Shown here: positions 50,333 through 58,701 of the stretch, one piece after another
Layout of the letters: each line of letters opens with the position of its first letter
Position numbering within the stretch: position 1 is the first letter of the stretch
Assembly: GCA_021845665.1 (NCBI GenBank)
Contig: JAJZVO010000001.1
Location: forward strand, 1 to 64,000
Source of the DNA: Bacteroidota bacterium
GTDB taxonomy: Bacteria > Bacteroidota > Ignavibacteria > Kryptoniales > JAKASW01
Direction: 5' to 3'
Length of the DNA stretch: 64,000 nucleotides
Notes under the pieces: model-generated
What the model was told of the DNA's origin: nothing
The model's input: only the letters and a program-made list of their open reading frames with translations
Databases searched by the model: none
Position numbers and translations under genes: made by a program

Positions 50333-51451
50333 TTAAAATTCTTTCTTGTATACTCTGTAAGTCTTGTAACATTCCGCGTTCATCAGGTCGGCGCTCCGGT
50401 TCATCATCACGTTATCTTCCAGCACCCACGACGCTTCACCGTCGTTATATCCTAGCGCAATCCCTCTCTTTGCCGTTTCATGGAACAATACTGCGGCTAT
50501 CCCGGTCTGTTGATAACTATGAATCACGCCGAGCACCATAATCCTTACCCAGTGGATGTCTTTTTTCTTTGTAAGCAGATGATACACACCCGGCAGAATA
50601 TGACCTTTACGGTTGAACTTCAACGCATAATTAATGTCCGGCAGCGATAACGCAAACCCAACGGGTTTCCCTTTCGCCAACGCGAATATCGCCAGGTCGG
50701 GTACCACGACCTGCTTGAGGTCTTTAGCGAGGAAATCGAATTCGTCGTCAGTCATCGGGACGAATCCCCAGTTCTTGCTCCAGGCCTCGTTGTAAACGTC
50801 TTTGACGAGCTTTATCTCGTTGTTCAGATCCTTCATGTTAATGCTTCTGAATGTGAGCCCTTCCTTATGGGTCACCATCCTCGCGACTCTCTCCAGCTTT
50901 TCTGTAAACACCTTGTCGCTCGAGACATGATAAGCATATAGGTCCTTCTCTTTCTTGAGCCCGTAGTTCGTTAACAAATCCAGATAATACTTCGGATTGT
51001 ACGTCATCAGAACCAACGGGCTGCTATCAAAGCCTTCTACGAGAAGACCAACCTCATCGTTCGTCGACGGGTTCATCGGCCCGCGCATCGCGCTGAACCC
51101 TTTCTTGCCAATCCAGTCTTTGACCGTATCCAGCAGGCTGTTCGCCACCTGCTGATCATTTATCGACTCGAAAAATCCGAAGAAGCCGATCTCTTCTTCC
51201 TGAAACTTATTGTGGTTGTAGTTAATTATTCCTGCAATTCTTCCTACAACCTCGCCGTCTTTTCTCGCCAGAAACATCTCCATATCGGAGTGCTTATAAA
51301 ATGGGTTCTTCTTCGTATCCACCAGCTTCTTACGATCCATGATCAGAGGAGGAACCCAGTAAGGATCTCCGTTGTAGATTTTCCATTGCAGTTTTATGAA
51401 AGCCGTGAGGTCCTTGCTTGTGCGGACAGGTTCGACGGTAATATTGCTCAT
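50333..51451 (-). CDS. GNAT-fold acyltransferase-like protein, candidate ceramide synthase
   Basis: About 372 residues from the ATG at 51451 (AGAGGA ahead). The N-terminal part, VEPVRTSKDLTAFIKLQWKIYNGDPYWVPPL, and the following AGIINYNHN and GFFGFFESINDQQVANSLL segments match the large GNAT-like proteins widespread in Bacteroidota. The C-terminal half (MVLGVIHSYQQTGIAAVLFHETAKRGIALGY) has the acyl-CoA-binding pattern. Bacterial ceramide synthases described in Caulobacter belong to this fold and are coded beside serine palmitoyltransferase. Here the upstream neighbour is an SPT-like gene, 56 bases away. N-acylation of 3-ketosphinganine is therefore a reasonable guess, not proof. Confidence 0.6.
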   Translation of the reverse strand: MSNITVEPVRTSKDLTAFIKLQWKIYNGDPYWVPPLIMDRKKLVDTKKNPFYKHSDMEMFLARKDGEVVGRIAGIINYNHNKFQEEEIGFFGFFESINDQQVANSLLDTVKDWIGKKGFSAMRGPMNPSTNDEVGLLVEGFDSSPLVLMTYNPKYYLDLLTNYGLKKEKDLYAYHVSSDKVFTEKLERVARMVTHKEGLTFRSINMKDLNNEIKLVKDVYNEAWSKNWGFVPMTDDEFDFLAKDLKQVVVPDLAIFALAKGKPVGFALSLPDINYALKFNRKGHILPGVYHLLTKKKDIHWVRIMVLGVIHSYQQTGIAAVLFHETAKRGIALGYNDGEASWVLEDNVMMNRSADLMNAECYKTYRVYKKEF

Positions 51452-51506
51452 CTGGTTTCCTCTGATTTGTGCTACAGTATTGGAATTCTGGTAGTAAGCC
51501 GGATTA

Positions 51507-52700
51507 TCAGGAGACGACACCAAGCTCTTTGCCTATCACACCGAAAAGCTCCACGATCTTGTCGAGATGCTCTTTCTCATGAGTCGCCATATAGCTGGTC
51601 CTCAATAATTCCCCGCCCGGAGGCACTCCCGGCCGGACAAAAGCGTTTGCGTAGACTCCCGCATCGAAGAGCTTCTTCCAGAAAAGAAGTGTCTTCATCG
51701 TGTCGCCAATGATCACCGGAATGATCGCCGTCTTGTTCTCGTGCACTTTAAAACCGAGCTGCTTCAGTCCCTGTCTCACCCTGTCGGCGTTGTTTATCAG
51801 TCTGTCCACGCGTTCCGGCTCTTCCTCCAATATCTTCAGTGCCTCGATCGTCGCAGCCACCGATGAAGGGGTCGGGCTTGCGCTGAAAATGTACGCGGGA
51901 GAATTGTGCCTGAGGTAGTTTATTACGGACTTACTCCCGACCACGAATCCGCCAAGTGAAGCGAACGTCTTCGAGAATGTGCCCATGACAAGATCCACGT
52001 CGTTGTCGAGCCCGAAATAACTGGCGGTACCGCGTCCGCCCTTCCCGATCACACCCACTGAGTGAGCATCGTCTATCATTACTCTTGCGTTATGCTTCTT
52101 CGCGACCGCAACCATACCGGGCAAATCCACAATGTCTCCGCTGGTCGAGAAAACTCCGTCGGAGACTATGAGCTTCGGAGCATCCGCAGGGAGCCGGGAC
52201 ATCACGCTTTCCAAATTTTGCATGTCGTTGTGTTTGTACCGGACAAGCTCTGCAGTCTGCCCTTTTGAGATGAGCGTCCCGAGAACAATGCATGCGTGAT
52301 TGTCACGATCCGAGATGACGTAGTCGCCGTGTCCCACCAGGGTGGAAATGACACCGAGCGCCGTTTGGAATCCCGTCGAATAAGTGAGGCAGGCTTCCTT
52401 GCCCATAAACTTCGCAAGGCGTTCTTCAAGCTCGATATGGAGATCGACAGTGCCGGTCAGATACCGGGAGCCAGAGCATCCGGTCCCATACTTCTCGATA
52501 GCCTTCTTGGCCGCTTCTTGAACTCTCGGATGCGTGGTCAGCCCGAGGTAATTATTGGAGCCTGCCATCACAACTTTCCTGCCGCCTATCATGACTACCG
52601 GCCCCTCGTTTTCCTGGAATGCATGTGAATACGGATAGAGTCCCTGCTTCTTCACCTCGTCCGCAAGAGTGTAATCACTGCACTTTTGAAATATGTCCAA
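51507..52700 (-). CDS. Serine palmitoyltransferase-like alpha-oxoamine synthase
   Basis: About 397 residues when started at the TTG at 52700 (AGGAGG 9 bases ahead). This gives the MDIFQKC N-terminus typical of Bacteroidota SPTs; a further ATG (52742) lies upstream without a ribosome-binding site. PLP-enzyme motifs are [68 protein letters not shown] and the lysine site [14 protein letters not shown]. Serine plus palmitoyl-CoA to 3-ketosphinganine is the likely reaction. Glycine C-acetyltransferase or KAPA synthase are less likely because of the N-terminus. Confidence 0.75.
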   Translation of the reverse strand: MDIFQKCSDYTLADEVKKQGLYPYSHAFQENEGPVVMIGGRKVVMAGSNNYLGLTTHPRVQEAAKKAIEKYGTGCSGSRYLTGTVDLHIELEERLAKFMGKEACLTYSTGFQTALGVISTLVGHGDYVISDRDNHACIVLGTLISKGQTAELVRYKHNDMQNLESVMSRLPADAPKLIVSDGVFSTSGDIVDLPGMVAVAKKHNARVMIDDAHSVGVIGKGGRGTASYFGLDNDVDLVMGTFSKTFASLGGFVVGSKSVINYLRHNSPAYIFSASPTPSSVAATIEALKILEEEPERVDRLINNADRVRQGLKQLGFKVHENKTAIIPVIIGDTMKTLLFWKKLFDAGVYANAFVRPGVPPGGELLRTSYMATHEKEHLDKIVELFGVIGKELGVVS

Positions 52701-53020
52701 TCGAGTTTGCCTCCTATTAGTGGATGTGGAAACTGTTTCCATCGTTTGTCTAATATATATTTCACGTCAGAAAAATGCCAACGGAGGGCACGTAGCAGGT
52801 AGACTATGGTCTAAGGAATTATGGTCGGAAGAGTCCAGGGACCGCTTCGTCTTCAAGCCGGGGAAAGAGATCCATCCTGCTGCATGAACTTCCGGCGGCA
52901 AACCGCACCACAGGACATCGAACATATCTGGCTGATCGAGATCATAAATGTCCTCAGATCATGAAACGGCCAAAAATATCCGCATACTGCGCCTCTGGGA
53001 ATCGATTCTCGTTTGACCGG
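52701..53020. other. Intergenic region with the SPT promoter (320 bp)
   Basis: Nothing coding is convincing here. It contains the promoter-like -35/-10 pair described separately, about 52-82 bases before the chosen SPT start. The rest, toward 53020, is the 3' flank of the propeller gene. No clear terminator hairpin was found there. Confidence 0.5.
52752..52781 (-). promoter_or_regulatory. Sigma-70-like promoter of the SPT-like gene
   Basis: Minus strand: TTGGCA (52781-52776) and TATATT (52757-52752) are 18 bases apart. The 5' leader to the TTG start at 52700 would be about 45 bases and includes the AGGAGG site. The spacing and the TATAWT box make it the best promoter I can see in the window. 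It supports choosing the TTG start over the ATG at 52742, which would leave almost no leader. Confidence 0.5.
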
Positions 53021-55267
53021 CTACTTGTGAATCAATGCAATCTTCGTGACGGAACTTTGACTGCCGTCGGAACTATATGCGACCACTATGTAAATACCCG
53101 TGGGAAGATACTTGCCTGAAAAATCGGTGCCATTCCAGTACGCAACATCCCCTCCCTGTGCCTGGAACTGGTCCACCAGTCTCCCATCGACACTGAATAT
53201 CTTTATATCGCTGTTTGCAACCAATCCCTCAATATGTATTTGTACCGGCTGCGACCCCGAAAGGATTGCCGGATCGGGGAACACCTTCAGCTTGGCAAAG
53301 TTCTGAAGCGGCTGTTTAATACCTGTCTTTAACTCCGTAATACCGTATTCAGTCGCCATATAGACTATCCCCTCTTTCCTGTCACAGGCGATAGATACGA
53401 CCTTGTCACTCGGCAGGAAACCATTTGAGGTATTATAAATAGTCACAGTATTGCTTCCATCCTTGGAGATCACGTAAACGCCCGTATTGGTCGCGACCCA
53501 CTTTTGATCAAGCGCATCATAGTCAATGTCGTTGATGAACTGATCGTACAAAGAGTAGATCGTGCTGATGTAGAACCCTGCCGAAGGGTCCGGATCGAAA
53601 ATCACTTCGAGACCGAGTGCGGTGCCTATCCAAACCTGGTCGTCGCCGTCGACGAGAACCGAGTTAACCTGGTTGCTGAGCAAGGTAGAATTGTTCGTGT
53701 TGAAGATGGCTGACTGATCATCCGATGTGTTACTGAGCGTTCCGTTGTCGTTGTAGTAAAACAATCCATTAAACGCCGTACTCGTAATATTGCCGAATGC
53801 ATCCCCCGTCCAGACTCCGCCGTACGCATCGATGGCGATAGGTATGAAACCCGAAGTCTCGCTCAATCCGTCATGGAACGAATACCACGTGGAATCCGAT
53901 GGGGAATAGACATCCAGCACGTTGCCGTTATACGCCAGCGGGTTTGTGATCCAAATGTTGCCGGATTGATCGCACGCCGCGTCGCCGGCGAGAACGAAAT
54001 TTGCGGCGTTGGGCTCCCCAACAAGCGTGGAATTTGTATTGTCAAAATACTTCGTCGTATCTCCGGAAAGCATGAGCGATCCGTAACCCCATGTTCCCAG
54101 AATAATCTTGTTTCCGCAAACCGCACTGACCGACTTCACGTTCTGGTTCGTCTTCAGTTGCGGTATTTGGCTCTTATAGTAATTAATCCAGTCCGTCCCG
54201 TTGAATTCCATAAAAGCCACTCCATCGGGATTAGTGTTGTTTGCCGCGCACCAGAGATTACCGGCCGCATCGACGGTAAGACCCGATACGGTGCTGGTAG
54301 CGGGGCCGGGCGGATAAAGATTCCGGGCCGATGACCCTATCATCAACATACCGTTTGCAGTCGCGGCGAAAGCAAGCGTGTCCGAATATACTGCCGCTCC
54401 GTTGAGCTGCGTACCCCCGGAATAAAGCGTCGAAAAGGAATTGCTCCCGGAGCTCATGGCGTACAGCCCTGAGGCCGCATTCACGAGCAGTCGGGTTGAG
54501 GTCGGCGTCAAGGTGTAAATCACGCCGCCCGGAGACGCTGCGACAGGCTGGAACGTTGTACCGTCGCTCGTGTAGTAAAGGCCGCTCTGCGTCGCGATGA
54601 ACAATTCTCCGTCGAAAACCTTCAGATCGTTTACGCCGCCGCCAAGTCCGAGTGTATCCGAGATTTGCCACAAATTCGGAGCCGCAAGGTTGATCGCAGT
54701 TCTCGGAGCGTATGAAAGGCCGAATTGACTTCCTACATAAATCCTCCCGCCGAACACCGCGACGCCGTTCGACTGTATGGAACCTTTCGCAGGGTCGAAG
54801 TGCGAATAGGTATCAAGCACATTGAAAGTCTTCCGCGAAATCAGCACGACCCCAAAACTGGTGCTCGCAAAAATCGTATCTCCGGCCATGGAAAGAGCGG
54901 TGACCTGTTTGGAAATCTTCGGGGAGTTGGCTATTGCCTGCTGACTTCTGAATACCGTTCCCGTTGAATCCATCTCATCTATGGAACCGTTAGCTTCACC
55001 CACTACCAAACGGCCGGACGAATCGGAACATATCGCCGTTGCCTGTATGTTCGAAAGGCCCTCGGTGGTAGTGTATTCCGAAAAGGAATCCGCAAGGGGA
55101 TAATAGGAGAATACACCACCGTTCGTGGCTGCCCACACCTTCCCGCCCGAAACCGTAATCCCGTTAATGTCATACATGCATGTATAGTCCTTCCATGTCG
55201 GGATCTGCGAAAATGCGGGAGCTACAATAGCCATGGAGAGGAGAAAAAGAGAGAGTCTTCGGATCAT
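53021..55267 (-). CDS. Secreted beta-propeller protein with T9SS sorting domain
   Basis: 748 residues. Signal peptide MIRRLSLFLLSMAIVAPAFSQ is followed by about 600 residues of repeated short beta-blades with WKDYTCMYDINGITVSG, KVWAATNGGVFSYYP, IAIDAYGGVWTGDAFG and VDGDDQVWIGTALGLEV-type units, matching the two-component-regulator propeller repeats. The last 85 residues form a T9SS type A sorting domain (LKVFPDPAILSGSQP...GRLVDQF...YLPTGIYIVVAYSSDG), which sends the protein across the outer membrane. No enzyme domain is visible. It overlaps nothing, with ribH 7 bases upstream in transcription order. Confidence 0.82.
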   Translation of the reverse strand: MIRRLSLFLLSMAIVAPAFSQIPTWKDYTCMYDINGITVSGGKVWAATNGGVFSYYPLADSFSEYTTTEGLSNIQATAICSDSSGRLVVGEANGSIDEMDSTGTVFRSQQAIANSPKISKQVTALSMAGDTIFASTSFGVVLISRKTFNVLDTYSHFDPAKGSIQSNGVAVFGGRIYVGSQFGLSYAPRTAINLAAPNLWQISDTLGLGGGVNDLKVFDGELFIATQSGLYYTSDGTTFQPVAASPGGVIYTLTPTSTRLLVNAASGLYAMSSGSNSFSTLYSGGTQLNGAAVYSDTLAFAATANGMLMIGSSARNLYPPGPATSTVSGLTVDAAGNLWCAANNTNPDGVAFMEFNGTDWINYYKSQIPQLKTNQNVKSVSAVCGNKIILGTWGYGSLMLSGDTTKYFDNTNSTLVGEPNAANFVLAGDAACDQSGNIWITNPLAYNGNVLDVYSPSDSTWYSFHDGLSETSGFIPIAIDAYGGVWTGDAFGNITSTAFNGLFYYNDNGTLSNTSDDQSAIFNTNNSTLLSNQVNSVLVDGDDQVWIGTALGLEVIFDPDPSAGFYISTIYSLYDQFINDIDYDALDQKWVATNTGVYVISKDGSNTVTIYNTSNGFLPSDKVVSIACDRKEGIVYMATEYGITELKTGIKQPLQNFAKLKVFPDPAILSGSQPVQIHIEGLVANSDIKIFSVDGRLVDQFQAQGGDVAYWNGTDFSGKYLPTGIYIVVAYSSDGSQSSVTKIALIHK

Positions 55268-55274
55268 CCAGCCA

Positions 55275-55736
55275 TCAAATGTGTTTGAAAAGATTGACCA
55301 TTTCTATCGCGTCCGCTGCAGCGTCAAAGCCTTTGTTTCCGGATTTGCCTCCCGCACGGTCGACAGCCTGTTCCACAGAATCCGTGGTCAGAACGCCGTA
55401 AATCACCGGTACGTGAGCCGACATCGAAAGCTGACCTATTCCCTTTGCGGATTCGCCGGCGACGTAGTCGAAATGAGGCGTCTCACCGCGGATCACCGCG
55501 CCGAGACATATTACTGCATCATATTTCTTCGAGTCAATGACTCTCTTTGCCACCGAAGGAATCTCGAAAGCACCAGGACACCTGTAAATATCTATATCCT
55601 TGTCCGAAACGCCCCGGCGGACCAAACCATCGATCGCTCCCGACAGAAGTCTGTCGGTAACGATGCCGTTGAATCTGCTCACTACGATCGCAATCTTGAG
55701 CCCGTTTCCGTCGATCAATCCTTCATGATTCACCAA
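55275..55736 (-). CDS. ribH: 6,7-dimethyl-8-ribityllumazine synthase
   Basis: 153 residues from a TTG with GGAGG 8 bases ahead. It makes lumazine, the riboflavin precursor, as a 60-mer. Seen are IAIVVSRFNGIVTDRLLSGAIDGLVR, YRCPGAFEIPSVAKRVID, and GAVIRGETPHFDYVAGESAKGIGQLS, with the catalytic His in TPHFDYV. Full length. No FMN riboswitch is visible in the 34 bases upstream. It is followed closely by the propeller gene. Confidence 0.96.
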   Translation of the reverse strand: MVNHEGLIDGNGLKIAIVVSRFNGIVTDRLLSGAIDGLVRRGVSDKDIDIYRCPGAFEIPSVAKRVIDSKKYDAVICLGAVIRGETPHFDYVAGESAKGIGQLSMSAHVPVIYGVLTTDSVEQAVDRAGGKSGNKGFDAAADAIEMVNLFKHI

Positions 55737-55770
55737 CCTTAGTTCCTCCGTTCCAATTTGAATGCCGAAA

Positions 55771-56619
55771 TTATCTCTGCAATTTTTCCAGCATACCGTT
55801 TAACCAATCATGACCGATAACGTATCTGCCGAGATTTGAATCGTCATTTTTCAGTCCGCCGTGAAAATCGCTTCCTCCGGTTTTGAGAATCGAGTGGCCG
55901 TCGGCGAACTTCGAGTAGTATAGTGTCTCCTCTTCGGAATGCGATGGGTGAACGACTTCGATACCCTCTAATCCGCTTTTCAAGAGATAACTCAGGAGAT
56001 CTTCGTTAACATAATGAGAAGGATGCGCCAGGAAACTCAAACCCCCGGCGGCTTTTACCATCGATATAGCCTTATCGGGCGGGAAAGGATAATTCGCCTC
56101 GTAAGCGGGACGGCCTATCCCGATGTACTTCTCAAATACCTCGTCGTAGGTACTGGCAAAGCCTTCCTCCACCATTGTGTTCGCTATGTGAGGGCGTCCT
56201 ACAGCTCCGTTCTCTCCGGCTCTCTCGAACACCGATTCGAATTTCAAGGGGATCTTTATGCCGTTCAGTTTTGCAACTATTCGCTTCGCACGCTGAATCC
56301 GACCTTCTCTCAGTTCCTTCAGCCGCGTGAGAAACTTTTTGTCTTCGAAATCGATAAAGTAGCCAAGTACGTGGAGCTGGAATCGCTTGTATCGAGTCGT
56401 AATCTCAATTCCCGGCACAACCGTCATCGACATTTCCTTCGAGAAGCGAATGCCGTCATCGAGCGACAGCACCGTGTCATGGTCGCATATCCCAAGCGTT
56501 GTAATCCCGGCATCGGCAGCTCTGGTCATCAAGTCACGTACAGCTAATGCCCCGTCGGACGAATCTGTGTGAGTGTGAAAGTCTATCTTATCGGGGAGCG
56601 CTCTTCTATCCACAATCAC
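55771..56619 (-). CDS. PHP-domain phosphoesterase (TrpH/YciV-like)
   Basis: 282 residues from a GTG start. The PHP metal motifs are IDFHTHTDSSDGAL, GICDHDTVLSLDDG, VPGIEITTRYK and the C-terminal GGSDFHG, with LAHPSHY in between. It matches TrpH/YciV proteins, which hydrolyse 3',5'-nucleoside bisphosphates or trim rRNA 5' ends. The start is 1 base past the Crp/Fnr stop, so the two are probably cotranscribed. Confidence 0.82.
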   Translation of the reverse strand: MIVDRRALPDKIDFHTHTDSSDGALAVRDLMTRAADAGITTLGICDHDTVLSLDDGIRFSKEMSMTVVPGIEITTRYKRFQLHVLGYFIDFEDKKFLTRLKELREGRIQRAKRIVAKLNGIKIPLKFESVFERAGENGAVGRPHIANTMVEEGFASTYDEVFEKYIGIGRPAYEANYPFPPDKAISMVKAAGGLSFLAHPSHYVNEDLLSYLLKSGLEGIEVVHPSHSEEETLYYSKFADGHSILKTGGSDFHGGLKNDDSNLGRYVIGHDWLNGMLEKLQR

Positions 56620-56620
56620 A

Positions 56621-57304
56621 TCAAGTAAATTTCTGCCTGAACAAATCGTAATCGAGAATCGTCACCGCATTACCTTCTAACTGAAGAAGCTTGAGCTTCT
56701 CCATCTTGCTGAAAGTGCGCGAGACAGTCTCTCTCGTCGTCCCCGCCATGTTCGCTATTTCCTGCTGGACAGGGAGGTTATCTATCTCCACCTTTCCCTG
56801 TTTTATCCTCCCTCTCTCGTCGGCAAACTGAAGAAGGACGTAACCGACCCGGTGGTACGCATCCTTTAGCGACAGACTCTTGATCAAAGCATCCGCGCGT
56901 CTCAAACGCTGAGTTAAATGCTTGAGAAGTGATATCGCTATGCTCGGATACTCATGGAGGAGTCCCAGGAAATCCTTGCGGTGAATGACAAACAGCTCCG
57001 CGTCATCCAGCGCGACAACACTTGCCGATCTCGCTTCGCCGTCGAGTAATGCCATCTCTCCGAAAATATCACTGGGGCCGAGGATGCCTAATATTACCTC
57101 GCGCCCATCTTCTCCAACCCGGACCACTTTGACTTCTCCGTTTATTATCACAAACAATGCCGATCCCGATTCTTCCTCCATCAGGATCACTTCCCCCTTC
57201 TTGTAGGTTTTTCTCACCCCACAAGCACTGATTCGCGCAAAATCTCTTTCTTCCAACTCCTCGAAAATCGGAGCATTTTTCAGAAACTCAATTGCTTCTC
57301 TCAT
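56621..57304 (-). CDS. Crp/Fnr-family transcription regulator
   Basis: About 227 residues from the ATG at 57304 with GGAG ahead. The cNMP-like sensor (about 10-120) has PIFEELEERDFARISACG, GEVILMEEESGSALFVIINGEVKVV and LGPSDIFGEMALLDGEARSASVVAL. The C-terminal winged HTH contains NLPVQQEIANMAGTTRETVSRTFSKMEK. No four-cysteine Fnr cluster is seen (only isolated Cys), so an iron-sulfur redox role is unlikely. Effector and targets are unknown. Divergent from the cysteine desulfurase gene. Confidence 0.88.
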   Translation of the reverse strand: MREAIEFLKNAPIFEELEERDFARISACGVRKTYKKGEVILMEEESGSALFVIINGEVKVVRVGEDGREVILGILGPSDIFGEMALLDGEARSASVVALDDAELFVIHRKDFLGLLHEYPSIAISLLKHLTQRLRRADALIKSLSLKDAYHRVGYVLLQFADERGRIKQGKVEIDNLPVQQEIANMAGTTRETVSRTFSKMEKLKLLQLEGNAVTILDYDLFRQKFT

Positions 57305-57519
57305 GCCAGGGCTCCCACGTTTCTTTAGCAATAGCTGCCTAAGATTTCTAATTGAAAATATAGAAGCACCCCGACATAAAGTCAACGCCAACACGCAAAC
57401 CGTTCGGCACGTCGAAATCCCTCTGAAAGAAACTAAAGACGAACCACTGTAAACGCGAACTAAATCTTACCTCTGTGAGGCTTATATTCAGTACAACTTA
57501 TGAAGTTACAGATAGGAGC

Positions 57520-58701
57520 ATGAGAAGGATATATCTCGATTACACCGCAACTACCCCGATGGACAAGCGCGTGGTCCAGGCGATGACCCCATTCTTCACC
57601 GACACTTTCGGAAATGCGTCCAGTATCCATTCGTTCGGAAGAGAAGCAAAAGCGGCCCTCGAAACTGCTCGTGAGTCCATAGCCTCTCTCATCGGCGCCC
57701 GTCCTTCCGAATTTTTCTTCACGAGCGGCGGAACTGAATCGGACAATTCCGCTTTGACAGGAATTGCCATTGCTCACTCCGGGTCCGGCAGGAAACACAT
57801 TGTCATCTCCTCGATCGAACATCATGCCGTTTTGCATGCGGCGAAGAACTTGGAACAGAAAGGGTTCGATGTCACTCTCCTTCCTGTCGACGGACACGGT
57901 TTTGTTTCGCCCGATGAGTTGAGAAAGGCCGTCAGCGCGAGAACGCTTCTCGTAAGCATAATACATGCGAACAACGAAATTGGTTCGACGCAGGAGCTGA
58001 AAACACTTGCATCAGTCGTCCATAGCGCCGGAGCTTTCTTTCATACCGATGCGGTACAGTCGTTCGGTAAAATCCCTTTCAGCGTAGCCGAATCCGATAT
58101 CGACCTCGCATCCTTCACTGCTCATAAGATCTACGGACCCAAAGGAATCGGGGCTCTTTACGTCAGGCGCGGAATTGAATTTGAACCCACCTTCCATGGA
58201 GGCTCACAGGAACGCAACAGGCGTCCCGGCACAGAAAGCGTCCCGCTCGCCGTAGGATTTGCAAAAGCTGCTGAGTTGTCCGTCCAGGAAATGCCGGAAG
58301 AACTCGACAGGCTCAATAGCTTAAACAGGCTTCTCAGGAAACGGATCGGAGATGAGATCGGGGGTGCCATTTTCAATTCGCCCGGCGATCGTGCCCTGCC
58401 CAATATCTTGAGCGTGTCGATAGACAGCAGCGAAATCGAGATCGACGGAGAAGCGTTGATCATCAACATGGACCTGGAAGGAATAGCCGTTACCAGCGGA
58501 TCCGCATGCTCGTCGGGCAGCCTTCAACCATCGCATGTCATAAAAGCCCTGGGAAGAGACGACCGCACGACAAAAGCGACAGTCCGGTTCTCTTTCGGAA
58601 GATTCACCAGCGAAGAAGATGTCCAATTTGCCGCCGATAGTTTTATCCGCCTGGTTAATCGGATCGGCAAACGGAAAAAGATCATCTCACTCTCTTCATG
58701 A
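57520..58701 (+). CDS. Cysteine desulfurase (NifS/IscS family)
   Basis: About 393 residues. The ATG at 57520 gives the family start MRRIYLDYTATTPMD, but GGAG sits only 1 base ahead of it; a GTG at 57475 is the alternative. PLP Lys is in SFTAHKIYGPKGIGALYVR, and the catalytic Cys in TSGSACSSGSLQPSHV. Other signs are SIEHHAVLHA, VDGHGFVSPDEL and THAxx-type HTDAVQSFGKIPF. It supplies sulfur for iron-sulfur or thio-cofactor synthesis. It converges with rsmB, their ends overlapping by 20 bases. It is not next to an IscU-like gene. Confidence 0.9.
   Translation: MRRIYLDYTATTPMDKRVVQAMTPFFTDTFGNASSIHSFGREAKAALETARESIASLIGARPSEFFFTSGGTESDNSALTGIAIAHSGSGRKHIVISSIEHHAVLHAAKNLEQKGFDVTLLPVDGHGFVSPDELRKAVSARTLLVSIIHANNEIGSTQELKTLASVVHSAGAFFHTDAVQSFGKIPFSVAESDIDLASFTAHKIYGPKGIGALYVRRGIEFEPTFHGGSQERNRRPGTESVPLAVGFAKAAELSVQEMPEELDRLNSLNRLLRKRIGDEIGGAIFNSPGDRALPNILSVSIDSSEIEIDGEALIINMDLEGIAVTSGSACSSGSLQPSHVIKALGRDDRTTKATVRFSFGRFTSEEDVQFAADSFIRLVNRIGKRKKIISLSS

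Noticed and set aside
52693-52887. Plus-strand frame of 64 codons opposite the SPT promoter
   Set aside because: Antisense to the promoter and start of a well-supported gene; no family resemblance.
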